Origin: Pedobacter zeae | GTDB taxonomy: Bacteria > Bacteroidota > Bacteroidia > Sphingobacteriales > Sphingobacteriaceae | Assembly (NCBI RefSeq): GCF_014196715.1 | Contig: NZ_JACIEF010000004.1 | Span: 496,001 to 560,000, forward strand | Length of the DNA stretch: 64,000 nucleotides | Reading direction: 5' to 3' | Shown here: positions 24,828 through 33,501 of the stretch, piece after piece | Position numbering within the stretch: the stretch's first letter is position 1 | Layout of the letters: each line of letters opens with the position of its first letter | Translations under genes and position numbers: made by a program | Notes under the pieces: generated by a model | The model's input: the letters and a program-made list of their open reading frames with translations, nothing else | Databases searched by the model: none | Told to the model about the DNA's origin: nothing

Positions 24828-26306
24828 ATGAAAACTGTTTTTCTTTTGATATTATCAATTATTTTATCATCATCATTATATGGCCAACAGGTTTTGATCC
24901 CATATAGGCTCGGAAATGTTTGGGGACTTGCAGATACTTTAGGGAAAGTTGTAGTTGAACCAAAGTACAGTAAAATAGAAAGAACGGATAAATACGTTTA
25001 TGGGAATGAAAAAGACAATCTGTTTATAGTTCAAAAAAACAATAAGTACGGAATTATAAAGGAAAGTAAGCTTATACTGGATACAAAATATAATAACCTT
25101 CATGCAGATTCCATGTTTATCATTGAAAGAAATAATATAAGAACAAGTCGCAAAACAATCTTATATAATCTTAAAGGGGAACAACTGCTAAAAGATAGCG
25201 TGAATTCGATCGAAGCAATTCAAGGCGGGAATAATATCCAAAAGCTTTATCGTATTGCTTACGGGCCAAAAAATAATGTTGGCATAATATGGTATAACCC
25301 GATAAAACAAAGTATCGAACAATGGATTGTTAAGGATGTGTTTGAAGCAAATGCCTATTCTTATGAAAATATTTTTGATCTATACTTGTATGAAACAAAT
25401 AATCGGCAGGTAAAAAAATACGATATGTTATTCGATACCGAAAAAAATAAATATGCTCTGTTACCTGCCACGAACAGCAGAAAGGAGCCTCAGATTAAGG
25501 GAGATAACAGTCCGTTGTATGAAGGTAACAGCCGGGTTGGATCTTACAGTGAGGCACGCAAAACAATTATAAAAACATTTAATTTTTTCATAAAGGGGAA
25601 TAAAATTCTGTTAAAAACATCCAACCGCAATTTGTATTACAACACTTCTTCTAAAACAGATACGCTTTCTTTTAATATTGATTTTGAAAAGGCTGAGGTT
25701 TGCAATTATGGTGATGAAGGATTTATCGCACATCAGTTTAAAATAGATGCGAAGTCGATTGATACCGTATTTAACAGGCCGAATTATATTAAATTTAAAA
25801 AAAATAATAAATTCGGAATCCTAGGTGCCTACAAGCCGATCCCTGCTGTTTACGATTCAATTAGATATTTTAGTAATGGGATTAACTATCATTATTTTAT
25901 AGTCGGAAAATTTTCTAAAACTGGAATAATGCAATGGGGGGTTGTTAGTGCCGATAATAAAGAAATACTACCGTGTATATATGATGACATTGTAAGAAAA
26001 TATCGTGGGGATTTCTGGCTTTTAAGGCAGGGTAATAAGTATGGACTTACGGATTTTAATGGAAAAGTCGAATTTCCGGTTGATGAGAGTCGATTTGAAC
26101 CAAGTAGTGATTATTCTTCTTTTTCAATTGAGAAAAAAAATAAATATGGTTTTATAAATCCATATAGCAAATGTAATCCTGTACTAGCTTATAAAATTAC
26201 CCGAAACATTGCGATAGGATCATATACTGTTTTTGAAGTAATAGATAAAAATAATAAGGTTTTAGGTAATGGAGATAAAAAAGGGTTTCTTTATTTTAAA
26301 AATTAA
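24828..26306 (+). CDS. Secreted WG-repeat protein
   Basis: A 492-residue protein. A signal peptide (KTVFLLILSIILSSSLYGQ) is followed by repeats of the WG type (for example NVWGLADTLGKVVVEPKYSKI, NNKYGIIKESKLILDTKYNN, NNKFGILGAYKPIPAVYDSI, NKYGLTDFNGKVEFP). WG repeats form beta-propeller-like surfaces with unknown partners. The coding sequence is visibly more AT-rich (AAT, AAA, ATA) than its neighbours, and the adjacent non-coding DNA is as well, suggesting acquired DNA. No promoter box was seen. Confidence 0.82.
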   Translation: MKTVFLLILSIILSSSLYGQQVLIPYRLGNVWGLADTLGKVVVEPKYSKIERTDKYVYGNEKDNLFIVQKNNKYGIIKESKLILDTKYNNLHADSMFIIERNNIRTSRKTILYNLKGEQLLKDSVNSIEAIQGGNNIQKLYRIAYGPKNNVGIIWYNPIKQSIEQWIVKDVFEANAYSYENIFDLYLYETNNRQVKKYDMLFDTEKNKYALLPATNSRKEPQIKGDNSPLYEGNSRVGSYSEARKTIIKTFNFFIKGNKILLKTSNRNLYYNTSSKTDTLSFNIDFEKAEVCNYGDEGFIAHQFKIDAKSIDTVFNRPNYIKFKKNNKFGILGAYKPIPAVYDSIRYFSNGINYHYFIVGKFSKTGIMQWGVVSADNKEILPCIYDDIVRKYRGDFWLLRQGNKYGLTDFNGKVEFPVDESRFEPSSDYSSFSIEKKNKYGFINPYSKCNPVLAYKITRNIAIGSYTVFEVIDKNNKVLGNGDKKGFLYFKN

Positions 26307-26482
26307 GGTTTGCTAAAGTTAATTTAATCAAATGGAATAATTTTAAACCGCGTTTAGGCCCTTTTGTAAATCATATAAAAATTAATAATTCTACATTATT
26401 TCTAATATTTTTCCCTTTTCCTATATAACATATAGACTTTATTTTATTCCCCAAATTCTTCGTTTAGGCAAAAACAGTACAT

Positions 26483-26490
26483 TATATTTG
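26483..26490 (+). promoter_or_regulatory. -7 box TATATTTG, 5 nt before the start codon
   Basis: TATATTTG ends 5 nt before the ATG at 26496. A TTTAG at about 26463 is a poor -33 candidate. Leaderless transcription of the TSUP gene is implied. Confidence 0.55.
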
Positions 26491-26495
26491 CCCGC

Positions 26496-27329
26496 ATGTC
26501 GGTATTGTTGTTTACCATTATCGTTTTAACAGGGGCTTTTTTGGCTGGTTTATTGGGTTCGCTAACCGGTTTAGGCGGAGGTGTAATTATTATTCCTTTA
26601 CTTACCCTGGCTTTGGGTGTAGATATCCACTATGCCATTGGAGCATCTATTGTTTCGGTTATTGCAACCTCTTCAGGCTCAGCGGCGGCTTATGTAAAAG
26701 AGGGGATTACGAATATCCGCATCGGGATGTTTTTAGAAATCGCAACCACGATAGGCGCGGTATGTGGTGCCATAGTAGCAGTTTATTTAAATGCCAACTA
26801 TATTGCCATTCTGTTTGGTTGCATCCTTATATTTTCGGCCATCATGACTTTAAAGAAAAAGGTAGATCATACCACGCAGGATGATACCGATAAATGGGCC
26901 AGATTTTTTAAACTCAACGGATCCTATCCCGATAGGGGGATAACGCATCCTTACGCGGTAAAGCATGTTCCGGGCGGTTTCTTTATGATGCTTTTTGCCG
27001 GAACCTTATCGGGCTTACTGGGTATTGGTAGCGGGGCGTTAAAAGTAATTGCCATGGATAATATTATGCGCCTGCCATTCAAGGTATCAACCACCACCAG
27101 TAACTTTATGATGGGCGTTACGGCTGCCGCAAGTGCAGTGGTTTACCTTCACCGTGGGCAGATTGATCCGGGTATTGCCATGCCGGTATGCATCGGTGTG
27201 TTAACGGGCGCATCTTTAGGCTCAAAGGTTTTATTGAAAACAAAAACCGATAAACTTAAAGCTGTATTTGCAGTTGTAGTAGTGTTTTTGGCCCTGCAGA
27301 TGATTTATAAAGGCATTAGCGGATTATAA
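26496..27329 (+). CDS. TSUP (TauE/SafE) family transporter
   Basis: A 277-residue membrane protein with about eight helices in two homologous halves. The glycine-rich family motifs are GLLGSLTGLGGGVIIIPLLTL near the N-terminus and GTLSGLLGIGSGALKV in the second half. TSUP carriers move sulfur-containing anions such as sulfite, thiosulfate or sulfoacetate, possibly exporting them. The DUF1634 gene begins 2 bp downstream, a common pairing. The substrate is not predictable from sequence. Confidence 0.93.
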   Translation: MSVLLFTIIVLTGAFLAGLLGSLTGLGGGVIIIPLLTLALGVDIHYAIGASIVSVIATSSGSAAAYVKEGITNIRIGMFLEIATTIGAVCGAIVAVYLNANYIAILFGCILIFSAIMTLKKKVDHTTQDDTDKWARFFKLNGSYPDRGITHPYAVKHVPGGFFMMLFAGTLSGLLGIGSGALKVIAMDNIMRLPFKVSTTTSNFMMGVTAAASAVVYLHRGQIDPGIAMPVCIGVLTGASLGSKVLLKTKTDKLKAVFAVVVVFLALQMIYKGISGL

Positions 27330-27331
27330 GG

Positions 27332-27727
27332 ATGGATACAGCAAAAAAAGAAAACCTAAACGATAAAGATATTCAGTTAATTCTGGGCACGCTGTTGCGT
27401 GCAGGGGTAATCCTTTCGATGGGCATTGTGCTGATCGGGGGAATAATCTTTTTGATACACCACAACGGCTCCATTACCGATTATAAAGTTTTTAAACCCG
27501 AGCTTAATAAATTTTCTTCTATAACAGGTATATTCAGGGGTGTATTAAGCCTTCAGGGCGATGCCATTGTGCAATTTGGAATCCTGATGCTTATTTTTAC
27601 ACCTATTGCGCGTATTGTTTTTGCTATTTTCAGCTTTTTAATAGAGCGTGATTATCTTTACGTACTGATCGGATTTATCATTTTGGCTATTATAACCATC
27701 AGTTTAAATGGTGGTTTAGCTCATTAA
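27332..27727 (+). CDS. DUF1634 membrane protein
   Basis: A 131-residue protein with three membrane segments (about 24-44 LRAGVILSMGIVLIGGIIFL, 82-103, 111-128). It matches the DUF1634 family, which is usually found next to TSUP transporters, as here with a 2-bp gap. A role as accessory subunit is inferred from that linkage. The S10 operon promoter begins 65 bp downstream. Confidence 0.88.
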   Translation: MDTAKKENLNDKDIQLILGTLLRAGVILSMGIVLIGGIIFLIHHNGSITDYKVFKPELNKFSSITGIFRGVLSLQGDAIVQFGILMLIFTPIARIVFAIFSFLIERDYLYVLIGFIILAIITISLNGGLAH

Positions 27728-27792
27728 CCTTACTTTTAAGGTTAAATCGCATCATATCAGCAATTTATTTGAAAAAATATTTTGCTAACTAT

Positions 27793-27899
27793 TTGAAAAT
27801 TAATAATTCTTGTCTATCTTTGCCGTCCCTTTCGGGGGATGTACAACCACCTTGAACGAAGCCCTACTGCTTCGATGGGTGTTAAAAAGAAAAGATAAA
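27793..27899 (+). promoter_or_regulatory. rplC (S10 operon) promoter and structured leader
   Basis: TTG 27793-27795, 19-bp spacer, TATCTTTG 27815-27822: an ideal Bacteroidota promoter. The roughly 72-nt leader contains CCC..GGGG at 27826-27838 and a stem CGAAGC (27857-27862) / GCTTCG (27869-27874) within ACC..GGGT. It may be the site of autogenous control of the operon. Confidence 0.75.
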
Positions 27900-28517
27900 A
27901 TGTCAGGAATTATTGGAAAAAAAGTAGGAATGACCAGTATTTTCGATGCAGAAGGAAGAAATATTCCTTGTACTGTAATCGAAGCTGGGCCTTGTGTAGT
28001 GACACAAGTTAAGACCGAAGAAAAAGACGGGTATTCAGCTGTTCAGTTAGGATACGATGAGAAAAAAGAGAAAAACACAACTCAACCGTTAAAAGGCCAT
28101 TTCGCGAAAGCAAACACAACTCCAAAACGCAAGCTGGTAGAATTCAACTCATTTACAACTGAACTTAATTTAGGTGATGTGGTAACTGTTGATGCATTTG
28201 CAGAAGGCGATTTTGTTGATGTTGTAGGTACCTCAAAAGGTAAAGGTTTTCAAGGTGTTGTAAAACGCCACGGATTTGCCGGTGTTGGTATGCAGACTCA
28301 CGGTCAGCATAACCGTTTACGTGCCCCAGGTTCATTGGGAGCATCATCATTCCCATCACGTGTATTCAAAGGAATGCGCATGGCAGGAAGAACAGGTGGA
28401 GACAGGGTAAAAATTCAAAACTTACAGGTTTTGAAAGTTTATGCTGAGCAAAACTTATTAGTAGTTAGTGGTTCCATTCCAGGAGCTAAAGGTTCTTACG
28501 TAATCTTAGACAAATAA
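27900..28517 (+). CDS. rplC: 50S ribosomal protein uL3
   Basis: A 205-residue protein that initiates 50S assembly. The start at ATG 27900 (SGIIGKKVGMTS) is set by the family; the frame is open 30 codons upstream but that part is promoter and leader. The loop near the peptidyl transferase centre reads THGQHNRLRAPGSLG followed by SSFPSRVFKG. The glutamine that PrmB methylates in E. coli (in NQTP) appears to be replaced. First gene of the S10 operon in this genome, since rpsJ is elsewhere. Confidence 0.98.
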   Translation: MSGIIGKKVGMTSIFDAEGRNIPCTVIEAGPCVVTQVKTEEKDGYSAVQLGYDEKKEKNTTQPLKGHFAKANTTPKRKLVEFNSFTTELNLGDVVTVDAFAEGDFVDVVGTSKGKGFQGVVKRHGFAGVGMQTHGQHNRLRAPGSLGASSFPSRVFKGMRMAGRTGGDRVKIQNLQVLKVYAEQNLLVVSGSIPGAKGSYVILDK

Positions 28518-28521
28518 TCAG

Positions 28522-29151
28522 ATGGAAGTTAAAGTATTAAACATTTCAGGTAAAGAAACAGGTGCCAAGGTGCAACTTCCTGAATCGGTATTTGGTATCG
28601 AGCCTAACGACCACGCGATTTATTTAGATGTAAAACAGTATCTGGCAAACCAACGTCAGGGTACTCACAAATCTAAACAACGTAATGAGATTGCTGGTTC
28701 GACCCGTAAACTATACAAACAAAAAGGTACAGGTGGTGCCCGTGCTGGTAGCATTAAATCTCCGTTATTTAACGGCGGTGGTCGTGTTTTCGGTCCTCAG
28801 CCACGTGATTACAGTTTTAAATTGAACAAGAAATTGAAATCATTAGCACGTAAATCGGCTTTAGCTTATAAAGCAAAAGATAACAACGTGGTGGTTTTAG
28901 AAGATTTCAGCTTCGATACCATTAAAACTAAAAACTTTACAAGTTTATTGGCTGCTTTAAAAGTAGATACTCAAAAAACTTTGTTGGTTTTACCTGCACA
29001 AAATAATAATATCTATTTATCAAGCAGAAACGTTCAGAAAACTAAAGTAATTGCTGCTTCAGATTTGAATACTTATGATGTATTAAACGCTGGAGTACTT
29101 GTGTTAACTGCTGATTCTGTTAAAACTTTGGAGGAGGCATTTGCCAAGTAA
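28522..29151 (+). CDS. rplD: 50S ribosomal protein uL4
   Basis: A 209-residue protein lining the peptide exit tunnel. The tunnel loop is KLYKQKGTGGARAGSIKSPLFNGGGRVFGP. In E. coli L4 also represses this operon; conservation of that function here is unknown. It starts 4 bp after rplC. Confidence 0.98.
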   Translation: MEVKVLNISGKETGAKVQLPESVFGIEPNDHAIYLDVKQYLANQRQGTHKSKQRNEIAGSTRKLYKQKGTGGARAGSIKSPLFNGGGRVFGPQPRDYSFKLNKKLKSLARKSALAYKAKDNNVVVLEDFSFDTIKTKNFTSLLAALKVDTQKTLLVLPAQNNNIYLSSRNVQKTKVIAASDLNTYDVLNAGVLVLTADSVKTLEEAFAK

Positions 29152-29152
29152 T

Positions 29153-29443
29153 ATGGAAATTTTAAAAAAACCAATACTAACCGAAAAAGCTTCAGCTTTA
29201 TCTGAAAAATCTAACCGTTTCACTTTTAGCGTTAACCACAAGGCTAACAAAATCCAGATTAAAGCAGCTATTGAGAAATTGTACGGTGTAACCATCGTTG
29301 CAGTTAACACCATGGTTGTTGATGGAAAAGCTAAATCTCGTTACACGAAAGCAGGTTTTGTATCAGGCCGTAGCCCTAAATACAAAAAAGCGATTGTAAC
29401 GTTAAAAGACGGCGAAACAATAGATTATTACGCAACTCTTTAA
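29153..29443 (+). CDS. rplW: 50S ribosomal protein uL23
   Basis: A 96-residue tunnel-exit protein that docks trigger factor and SRP. It begins MEILKKPILTEKA and has the loop TKAGFVSGRSPKYKKAIVTL. The ATG at 29153 lies one base after the rplD stop; the in-frame TTG at 29141 inside rplD is rejected. Confidence 0.98.
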   Translation: MEILKKPILTEKASALSEKSNRFTFSVNHKANKIQIKAAIEKLYGVTIVAVNTMVVDGKAKSRYTKAGFVSGRSPKYKKAIVTLKDGETIDYYATL

Positions 29444-29463
29444 TTTAATAATTAATTATAACT

Positions 29464-30288
29464 ATGGGCTTAAGAAAATTTAAACCAGTTACTCCAGGTA
29501 CCCGCTTCAGAGTAGGTGCTAGTTTTACGGAGATTACAGCAACCAAGCCCGAAAAATCATTGGTTGTATCATCAAAAAAGTCTGGTGGACGTAACAATAC
29601 AGGTAAGATGACTATGCGCTATATTGGTGGTGGTCACAAAAAATCTTATCGTATTATCGACTTCAAACGCGATAAATTCGATATTCCTGCAACAGTAGCT
29701 ACTGTTGAATACGATCCAAACCGTACTGCCCGCATCGCATTACTACACTATGCAGATGGCGAGAAGCGTTATATCATTGCTCCAGAAGGATTGCAAGTTG
29801 GTTCGGTATTATTATCGGGCGATAAAGCAGCTCCTGAAGTAGGTAACACGCTAACTTTATCGAAGATTCCATTAGGTTCTATCATCCACAACGTGGAGAT
29901 TCACCCTGGAAAAGGAGCTCAATTAGCCCGTAGTGCAGGTGCTTATGCACAATTAGCTGCCCGCGATGGTAAATATGCTACTTTAAAAATGCCTTCAGGC
30001 GAAACCCGTTTAATCTTGACTACCTGTCTGGCTACTATCGGCGCAGTATCTAACTCAGATCATGCGAACGAAGTATTAGGTAAAGCTGGTCGTAAACGTT
30101 GGTTGGGCCGTCGTCCGAGAACTAGACCGGTAGCGATGAACCCAGTAGATCACCCAATGGGTGGTGGTGAAGGTAGATCATCAGGTGGTCACCCACGTTC
30201 AAGAAAAGGTGTTTTAGCTAAAGGCTACAAAACCAGAGAACTTAAAAAATATTCTAATCGTTACATCATAGAGAGAAGGAAGAAATAA
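29464..30288 (+). CDS. rplB: 50S ribosomal protein uL2
   Basis: A 274-residue protein of the peptidyl transferase region. The conserved segment MNPVDHPMGGGEGRSSGG near residue 223 holds the essential histidine (NPVDH). The last codon overlaps the rpsS start (TAATG). Confidence 0.99.
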   Translation: MGLRKFKPVTPGTRFRVGASFTEITATKPEKSLVVSSKKSGGRNNTGKMTMRYIGGGHKKSYRIIDFKRDKFDIPATVATVEYDPNRTARIALLHYADGEKRYIIAPEGLQVGSVLLSGDKAAPEVGNTLTLSKIPLGSIIHNVEIHPGKGAQLARSAGAYAQLAARDGKYATLKMPSGETRLILTTCLATIGAVSNSDHANEVLGKAGRKRWLGRRPRTRPVAMNPVDHPMGGGEGRSSGGHPRSRKGVLAKGYKTRELKKYSNRYIIERRKK

Positions 30289-30554
30289 TGGCTCGTTCGA
30301 TAAAAAAAGGACCTTATATTGACCATAACGTAGAGAAAAAAGTAAACTCTATGAATGATTCAGGCAAAAAGTCTGTAATCAAAACTTGGTCTCGCAGATC
30401 AATGATTTCACCAGATTTCGTTAATCATACATTTGCAGTACACAATGGAAATAAATTTATCCCTGTGTACGTAACAGAAAACATGGTTGGTCACAAGTTG
30501 GGAGAATTTGCTCCGACCAGAACATTCAGAGGACACGCTGAAAAGAAAAAATAA
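30288..30554 (+). CDS. rpsS: 30S ribosomal protein uS19
   Basis: An 88-residue 30S head protein, starting ARSIKKGPYIDH and containing SMISPDFVNHTFAVHNG and GHKLGEFAPTRTFRGH. It is translationally coupled to rplB by a 1-base overlap. Confidence 0.99.
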   Translation: MARSIKKGPYIDHNVEKKVNSMNDSGKKSVIKTWSRRSMISPDFVNHTFAVHNGNKFIPVYVTENMVGHKLGEFAPTRTFRGHAEKKK

Positions 30555-30561
30555 TTAGACA

Positions 30562-30924
30562 ATGGAAGCAATAGCAAAATTAAACAATTGTCCAACCTCA
30601 CCGCGTAAGATGCGTTTGGTTGTAGATCTTATCAGAGGTGAACGTGTAGAGAAAGCATTAAGCATTTTAAAGTTTACCAATAAAGAAGCAGCAATAAAAG
30701 TTGAGAAATTATTATTATCTGCTATCAAAAACTGGGAAGCAAAAAATGATGGTGCCCGCCCTGAAGAAAGTCAACTTTTTGTTAAAACAATTATGGTTGA
30801 CGGTGGCCGTCAGTTAAAACGCTTACGTCCAGCTCCTCAAGGCCGTGGATATAGAATTCGTAAACGTTCTAACCACGTAACGCTGATTGTAGATAGTAAA
30901 AACACAGAAACAACTCAAAACTAA
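30562..30924 (+). CDS. rplV: 50S ribosomal protein uL22
   Basis: A 120-residue protein with a long beta-hairpin reaching into the exit tunnel. Motifs are SPRKMRLVVDLIRG and the hairpin with KRLRPAPQGRGYRIRKRSNH, the region where macrolide-resistance changes occur; it looks unaltered. Gap of 7 bp from rpsS. Confidence 0.98.
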   Translation: MEAIAKLNNCPTSPRKMRLVVDLIRGERVEKALSILKFTNKEAAIKVEKLLLSAIKNWEAKNDGARPEESQLFVKTIMVDGGRQLKRLRPAPQGRGYRIRKRSNHVTLIVDSKNTETTQN

Positions 30925-30931
30925 TTAGGAA

Positions 30932-31774
30932 ATGGGACAAAAAGCAAATCCAATAGGTGCCAGGTTAGGAATTATCAAAGGATGGGATTCTAACTGGTTC
31001 GGTGGCAACAACTACTCCGATAAATTAGTTGAAGATGAGAAAATAAGAAAATACCTTTCTGCCCGTATTGCTAAAGGTGGTGTTGCAAAAGTAGTTATTG
31101 AGCGTACGTTAAAACGTATCACTGTAACTATCCATACAGCCCGTCCAGGTATCGTAATCGGTAAAGCAGGTGCTGAGGTTGATAAAATTAAAGAAGAGTT
31201 GAAGAAATTGACTAAAAAGGAAATTCAGATCAACATCTTCGAAATTAAACGCCCAGAACTTGATGCACAATTAGTTGCAGAAGGTGTTGCAAAACAATTA
31301 GAAGCAAGGATCTCATTCCGTAGAGCAATGAAATCTTCTATCGCATCAACCATGCGTATGGGTGCTGAAGGTATCAAAATCATGACTTCTGGTCGTTTAG
31401 GTGGTGCTGAGATGGCACGTACCGAGCAGTACAAAGAAGGAAGGGTGCCTTTGCATACATTCCGTGCTGATATCGACTATGCTTTAGCTGAAGCCTTAAC
31501 TACTTATGGTAAGATAGGTGTTAAAGTATGGATCTGTAAAGGTGAGGTTTATGGAAAACGTGATTTGTCTCCAAACATTGGTGCAGCAAACAACGGTCCA
31601 AAAGGCCAGTCAGAGAAACCTGCTTTCGGTGGAAGAGATAACAGAGGTGGTGGAAGAGAGAACCGTGGCGGTGGTAACGACAGACGTGGTGGAAACCAAG
31701 GCGGTCGTGGTCCGGGCCAGGGCGGTGCGAACAGAGGTGGTGGCGCAGGCGCTAACAGAGGTCCTCGTAAATAA
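30932..31774 (+). CDS. rpsC: 30S ribosomal protein uS3 with RGG-like C-terminal tail
   Basis: A 280-residue protein. The first 215 or so residues are a standard S3: NPIGARLGIIKGW start, KH domain with GIVIGKAGAEVDKIK, and the mRNA-entry domain with IMTSGRLGGAEMARTE. Usual bacterial length is about 210-240. Here about 60 additional residues follow, almost all G, R, N, P and Q with repeated RGG units (RDNRGGGRENRGG, GGNQGGRGPGQGG). Such tails bind RNA in other proteins. This tail faces the mRNA entry site if placed as in E. coli. Confidence 0.98.
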   Translation: MGQKANPIGARLGIIKGWDSNWFGGNNYSDKLVEDEKIRKYLSARIAKGGVAKVVIERTLKRITVTIHTARPGIVIGKAGAEVDKIKEELKKLTKKEIQINIFEIKRPELDAQLVAEGVAKQLEARISFRRAMKSSIASTMRMGAEGIKIMTSGRLGGAEMARTEQYKEGRVPLHTFRADIDYALAEALTTYGKIGVKVWICKGEVYGKRDLSPNIGAANNGPKGQSEKPAFGGRDNRGGGRENRGGGNDRRGGNQGGRGPGQGGANRGGGAGANRGPRK

Positions 31775-31814
31775 TTGATTTATTAACATCGTTTAACGAT
31801 TAGAACAAAATAAA

Positions 31815-32237
31815 ATGTTACAGCCAAAAAGAACGAAGTTCAGGAAGATGCAAAAAGGCAGAATGAAGGGTTTAGCTTCTCGTGGAGCTGAATTGGCATT
31901 CGGATCTTTCGGTATCAAATCTCTAGAAGCTACTTGGATCACAAGTCGTCAGATAGAGGCTGCCCGTATCGCCGTAACACGTTTCATGAAACGTGAAGGT
32001 CAAGTATGGATCAGAATTTTCCCGGACAAACCAGTAACTAAAAAACCTGCTGAGGTACGTATGGGTAAAGGTAAAGGTGCTCCTGAGTATTGGGTAGCCG
32101 TTGTAAGACCTGGACGTGTAATTTTCGAAGCTGAAGGAGTGCCTTTAGAAATTGCTAAAGAAGCCTTACGTTTAGCTGCTCAGAAATTACCAATCCAAAC
32201 CAAATTCGTAGTACGTAGAGATTACGTAGAAGCATAG
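31815..32237 (+). CDS. rplP: 50S ribosomal protein uL16
   Basis: A 140-residue protein at the A-site of the 50S subunit: PKRTKFRKMQKGRMKG start and EVRMGKGKGAPEYWVAVV. The arginine of RMGKGKG corresponds to the residue hydroxylated by RoxA in E. coli. It starts 40 bp after rpsC and is followed by a 73-bp gap with a weak stem (GTTGAG with CTCAAC, 32243-32293). Confidence 0.98.
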   Translation: MLQPKRTKFRKMQKGRMKGLASRGAELAFGSFGIKSLEATWITSRQIEAARIAVTRFMKREGQVWIRIFPDKPVTKKPAEVRMGKGKGAPEYWVAVVRPGRVIFEAEGVPLEIAKEALRLAAQKLPIQTKFVVRRDYVEA

Positions 32238-32310
32238 TAAAGTGTTGAGATGAATGTTGTAAATACTTGTTTATTATAACCGCTACACTCAACGTAAAAG
32301 AAAAAGAAAA

Positions 32311-32523
32311 ATGAAAAATTCAGAAATCACAGGGCTTTCAAAAGAAGAATTAGTAGCTAAGATTGCGGAAGAGAAAGAGAACTTATCAAAACTGAAGTTC
32401 GCTCACACTATTTCAGCTATCGAAAATCCTTCACGCATTGCAAAAGTAAGGAAAGATATAGCCCGTTTAAACACGCAGTTAACTAAAGTGAAAAACACTG
32501 AGGCAGCTACTGAAACTAAATAA
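32311..32523 (+). CDS. rpmC: 50S ribosomal protein uL29
   Basis: A 70-residue helical hairpin protein at the tunnel exit. Motifs: GLSKEELVAKIAEEKENLSKLKFAH and NPSRIAKVRKDIARLNT. Rich A/K stretch precedes the ATG. Confidence 0.97.
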   Translation: MKNSEITGLSKEELVAKIAEEKENLSKLKFAHTISAIENPSRIAKVRKDIARLNTQLTKVKNTEAATETK

Positions 32524-32533
32524 TTTGAGAGTC

Positions 32534-32788
32534 ATGGAAAGACAATTAAGAAAAACAAGAACGGGGTTAGTGGTAAGCAACAAGATGGATAAATCTGTTG
32601 TAGTGAGCGTTGAGCGTAAAGTGAAACACCCGATTTATGGTAAGTTCGTTAAGAAAACTACCAAATTTATGGCTCACGACGAGAAAAACGAATGCGGTAT
32701 CGGCGATACGGTATTGATTATGGAAACTCGTCCTTTGAGTAAAAACAAGAACTGGAGATTGGTACAAATTTTAGAGAGGGCTAAATAA
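32534..32788 (+). CDS. rpsQ: 30S ribosomal protein uS17
   Basis: An 84-residue OB-fold protein, starting MERQLRKTRTGLVVSNKMDKS and containing HPIYGKFVKKTTKFMAHDEKNECGIGD and ETRPLSKNKNWRLV. The start at 32534 is preferred over the TTG at 32525. Confidence 0.98.
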   Translation: MERQLRKTRTGLVVSNKMDKSVVVSVERKVKHPIYGKFVKKTTKFMAHDEKNECGIGDTVLIMETRPLSKNKNWRLVQILERAK

Positions 32789-32789
32789 G

Positions 32790-33158
32790 ATGGTACAACA
32801 GGAATCAAGATTAAACGTTGCTGATAACAGCGGCGCAAAAGAAGTATTGGTAATTCGTGTGTTAGGTGGAACCGGCAAACGTTATGCTTCAATTGGTGAT
32901 AAAATAGTTGTTACCGTAAAAAGCGCTTTACCTTCGGGTAACATTAAAAAAGGTACGGTTTCTAAAGCAGTTGTTGTAAGAACTAAAAAGGAAATCCGTC
33001 GTAAAGATGGTTCTTATATCCGTTTTGACGATAATGCTGCTGTATTATTGAACGCACAGGATGAGCCAAGAGGTACACGTATCTTTGGCCCGGTTGCGAG
33101 AGAACTACGTGAAAAACAATTCATGAAAATTGTATCATTAGCACCGGAGGTATTATAA
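32790..33158 (+). CDS. rplN: 50S ribosomal protein uL14
   Basis: A 122-residue protein at the subunit interface with MVQQESRLNVADNSGAKE, the RRKDGSYIRFDDNAAVLLN loop and GTRIFGPVARELREKQFMKI. One base separates it from rpsQ and from rplX. Confidence 0.99.
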   Translation: MVQQESRLNVADNSGAKEVLVIRVLGGTGKRYASIGDKIVVTVKSALPSGNIKKGTVSKAVVVRTKKEIRRKDGSYIRFDDNAAVLLNAQDEPRGTRIFGPVARELREKQFMKIVSLAPEVL

Positions 33159-33159
33159 A

Positions 33160-33501
33160 ATGGGAAACAAAGTAAATACACCATCAAAACTTAAAATCCG
33201 CACTGGAGATTTAGTTAAAGTAATTGCTGGCGATTCAAAAGGTCAACAAGGAAAAGTACTTTCAGTACAAAAAGATAAAAACAGAGCCATTGTAGAAGGC
33301 ATTAACTTAGTAGCTAAACATACTAAACCGAATGCTGCAAATCCTAACGGTGGTATTATTAAAAAAGAAGCTGCTCTTCACATTTCTAACCTGATGTTGG
33401 TTGATCCAAAATCTGGTAAAGCTACCCGTGTAGGTCGTAAACTAAACGCTGACGGCAAATTGGTTAGAGTTGCAAAAATTTCAGGGGAGGAGATTAAATA
33501 A
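33160..33501 (+). CDS. rplX: 50S ribosomal protein uL24
   Basis: A 113-residue assembly initiator with a KOW motif (KIRTGDLVKVIAGDSKGQQGKV). NPNGGIIKKEAALHISNLMLVDP follows. Its stop overlaps the rplE start by one base. Confidence 0.98.
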   Translation: MGNKVNTPSKLKIRTGDLVKVIAGDSKGQQGKVLSVQKDKNRAIVEGINLVAKHTKPNAANPNGGIIKKEAALHISNLMLVDPKSGKATRVGRKLNADGKLVRVAKISGEEIK

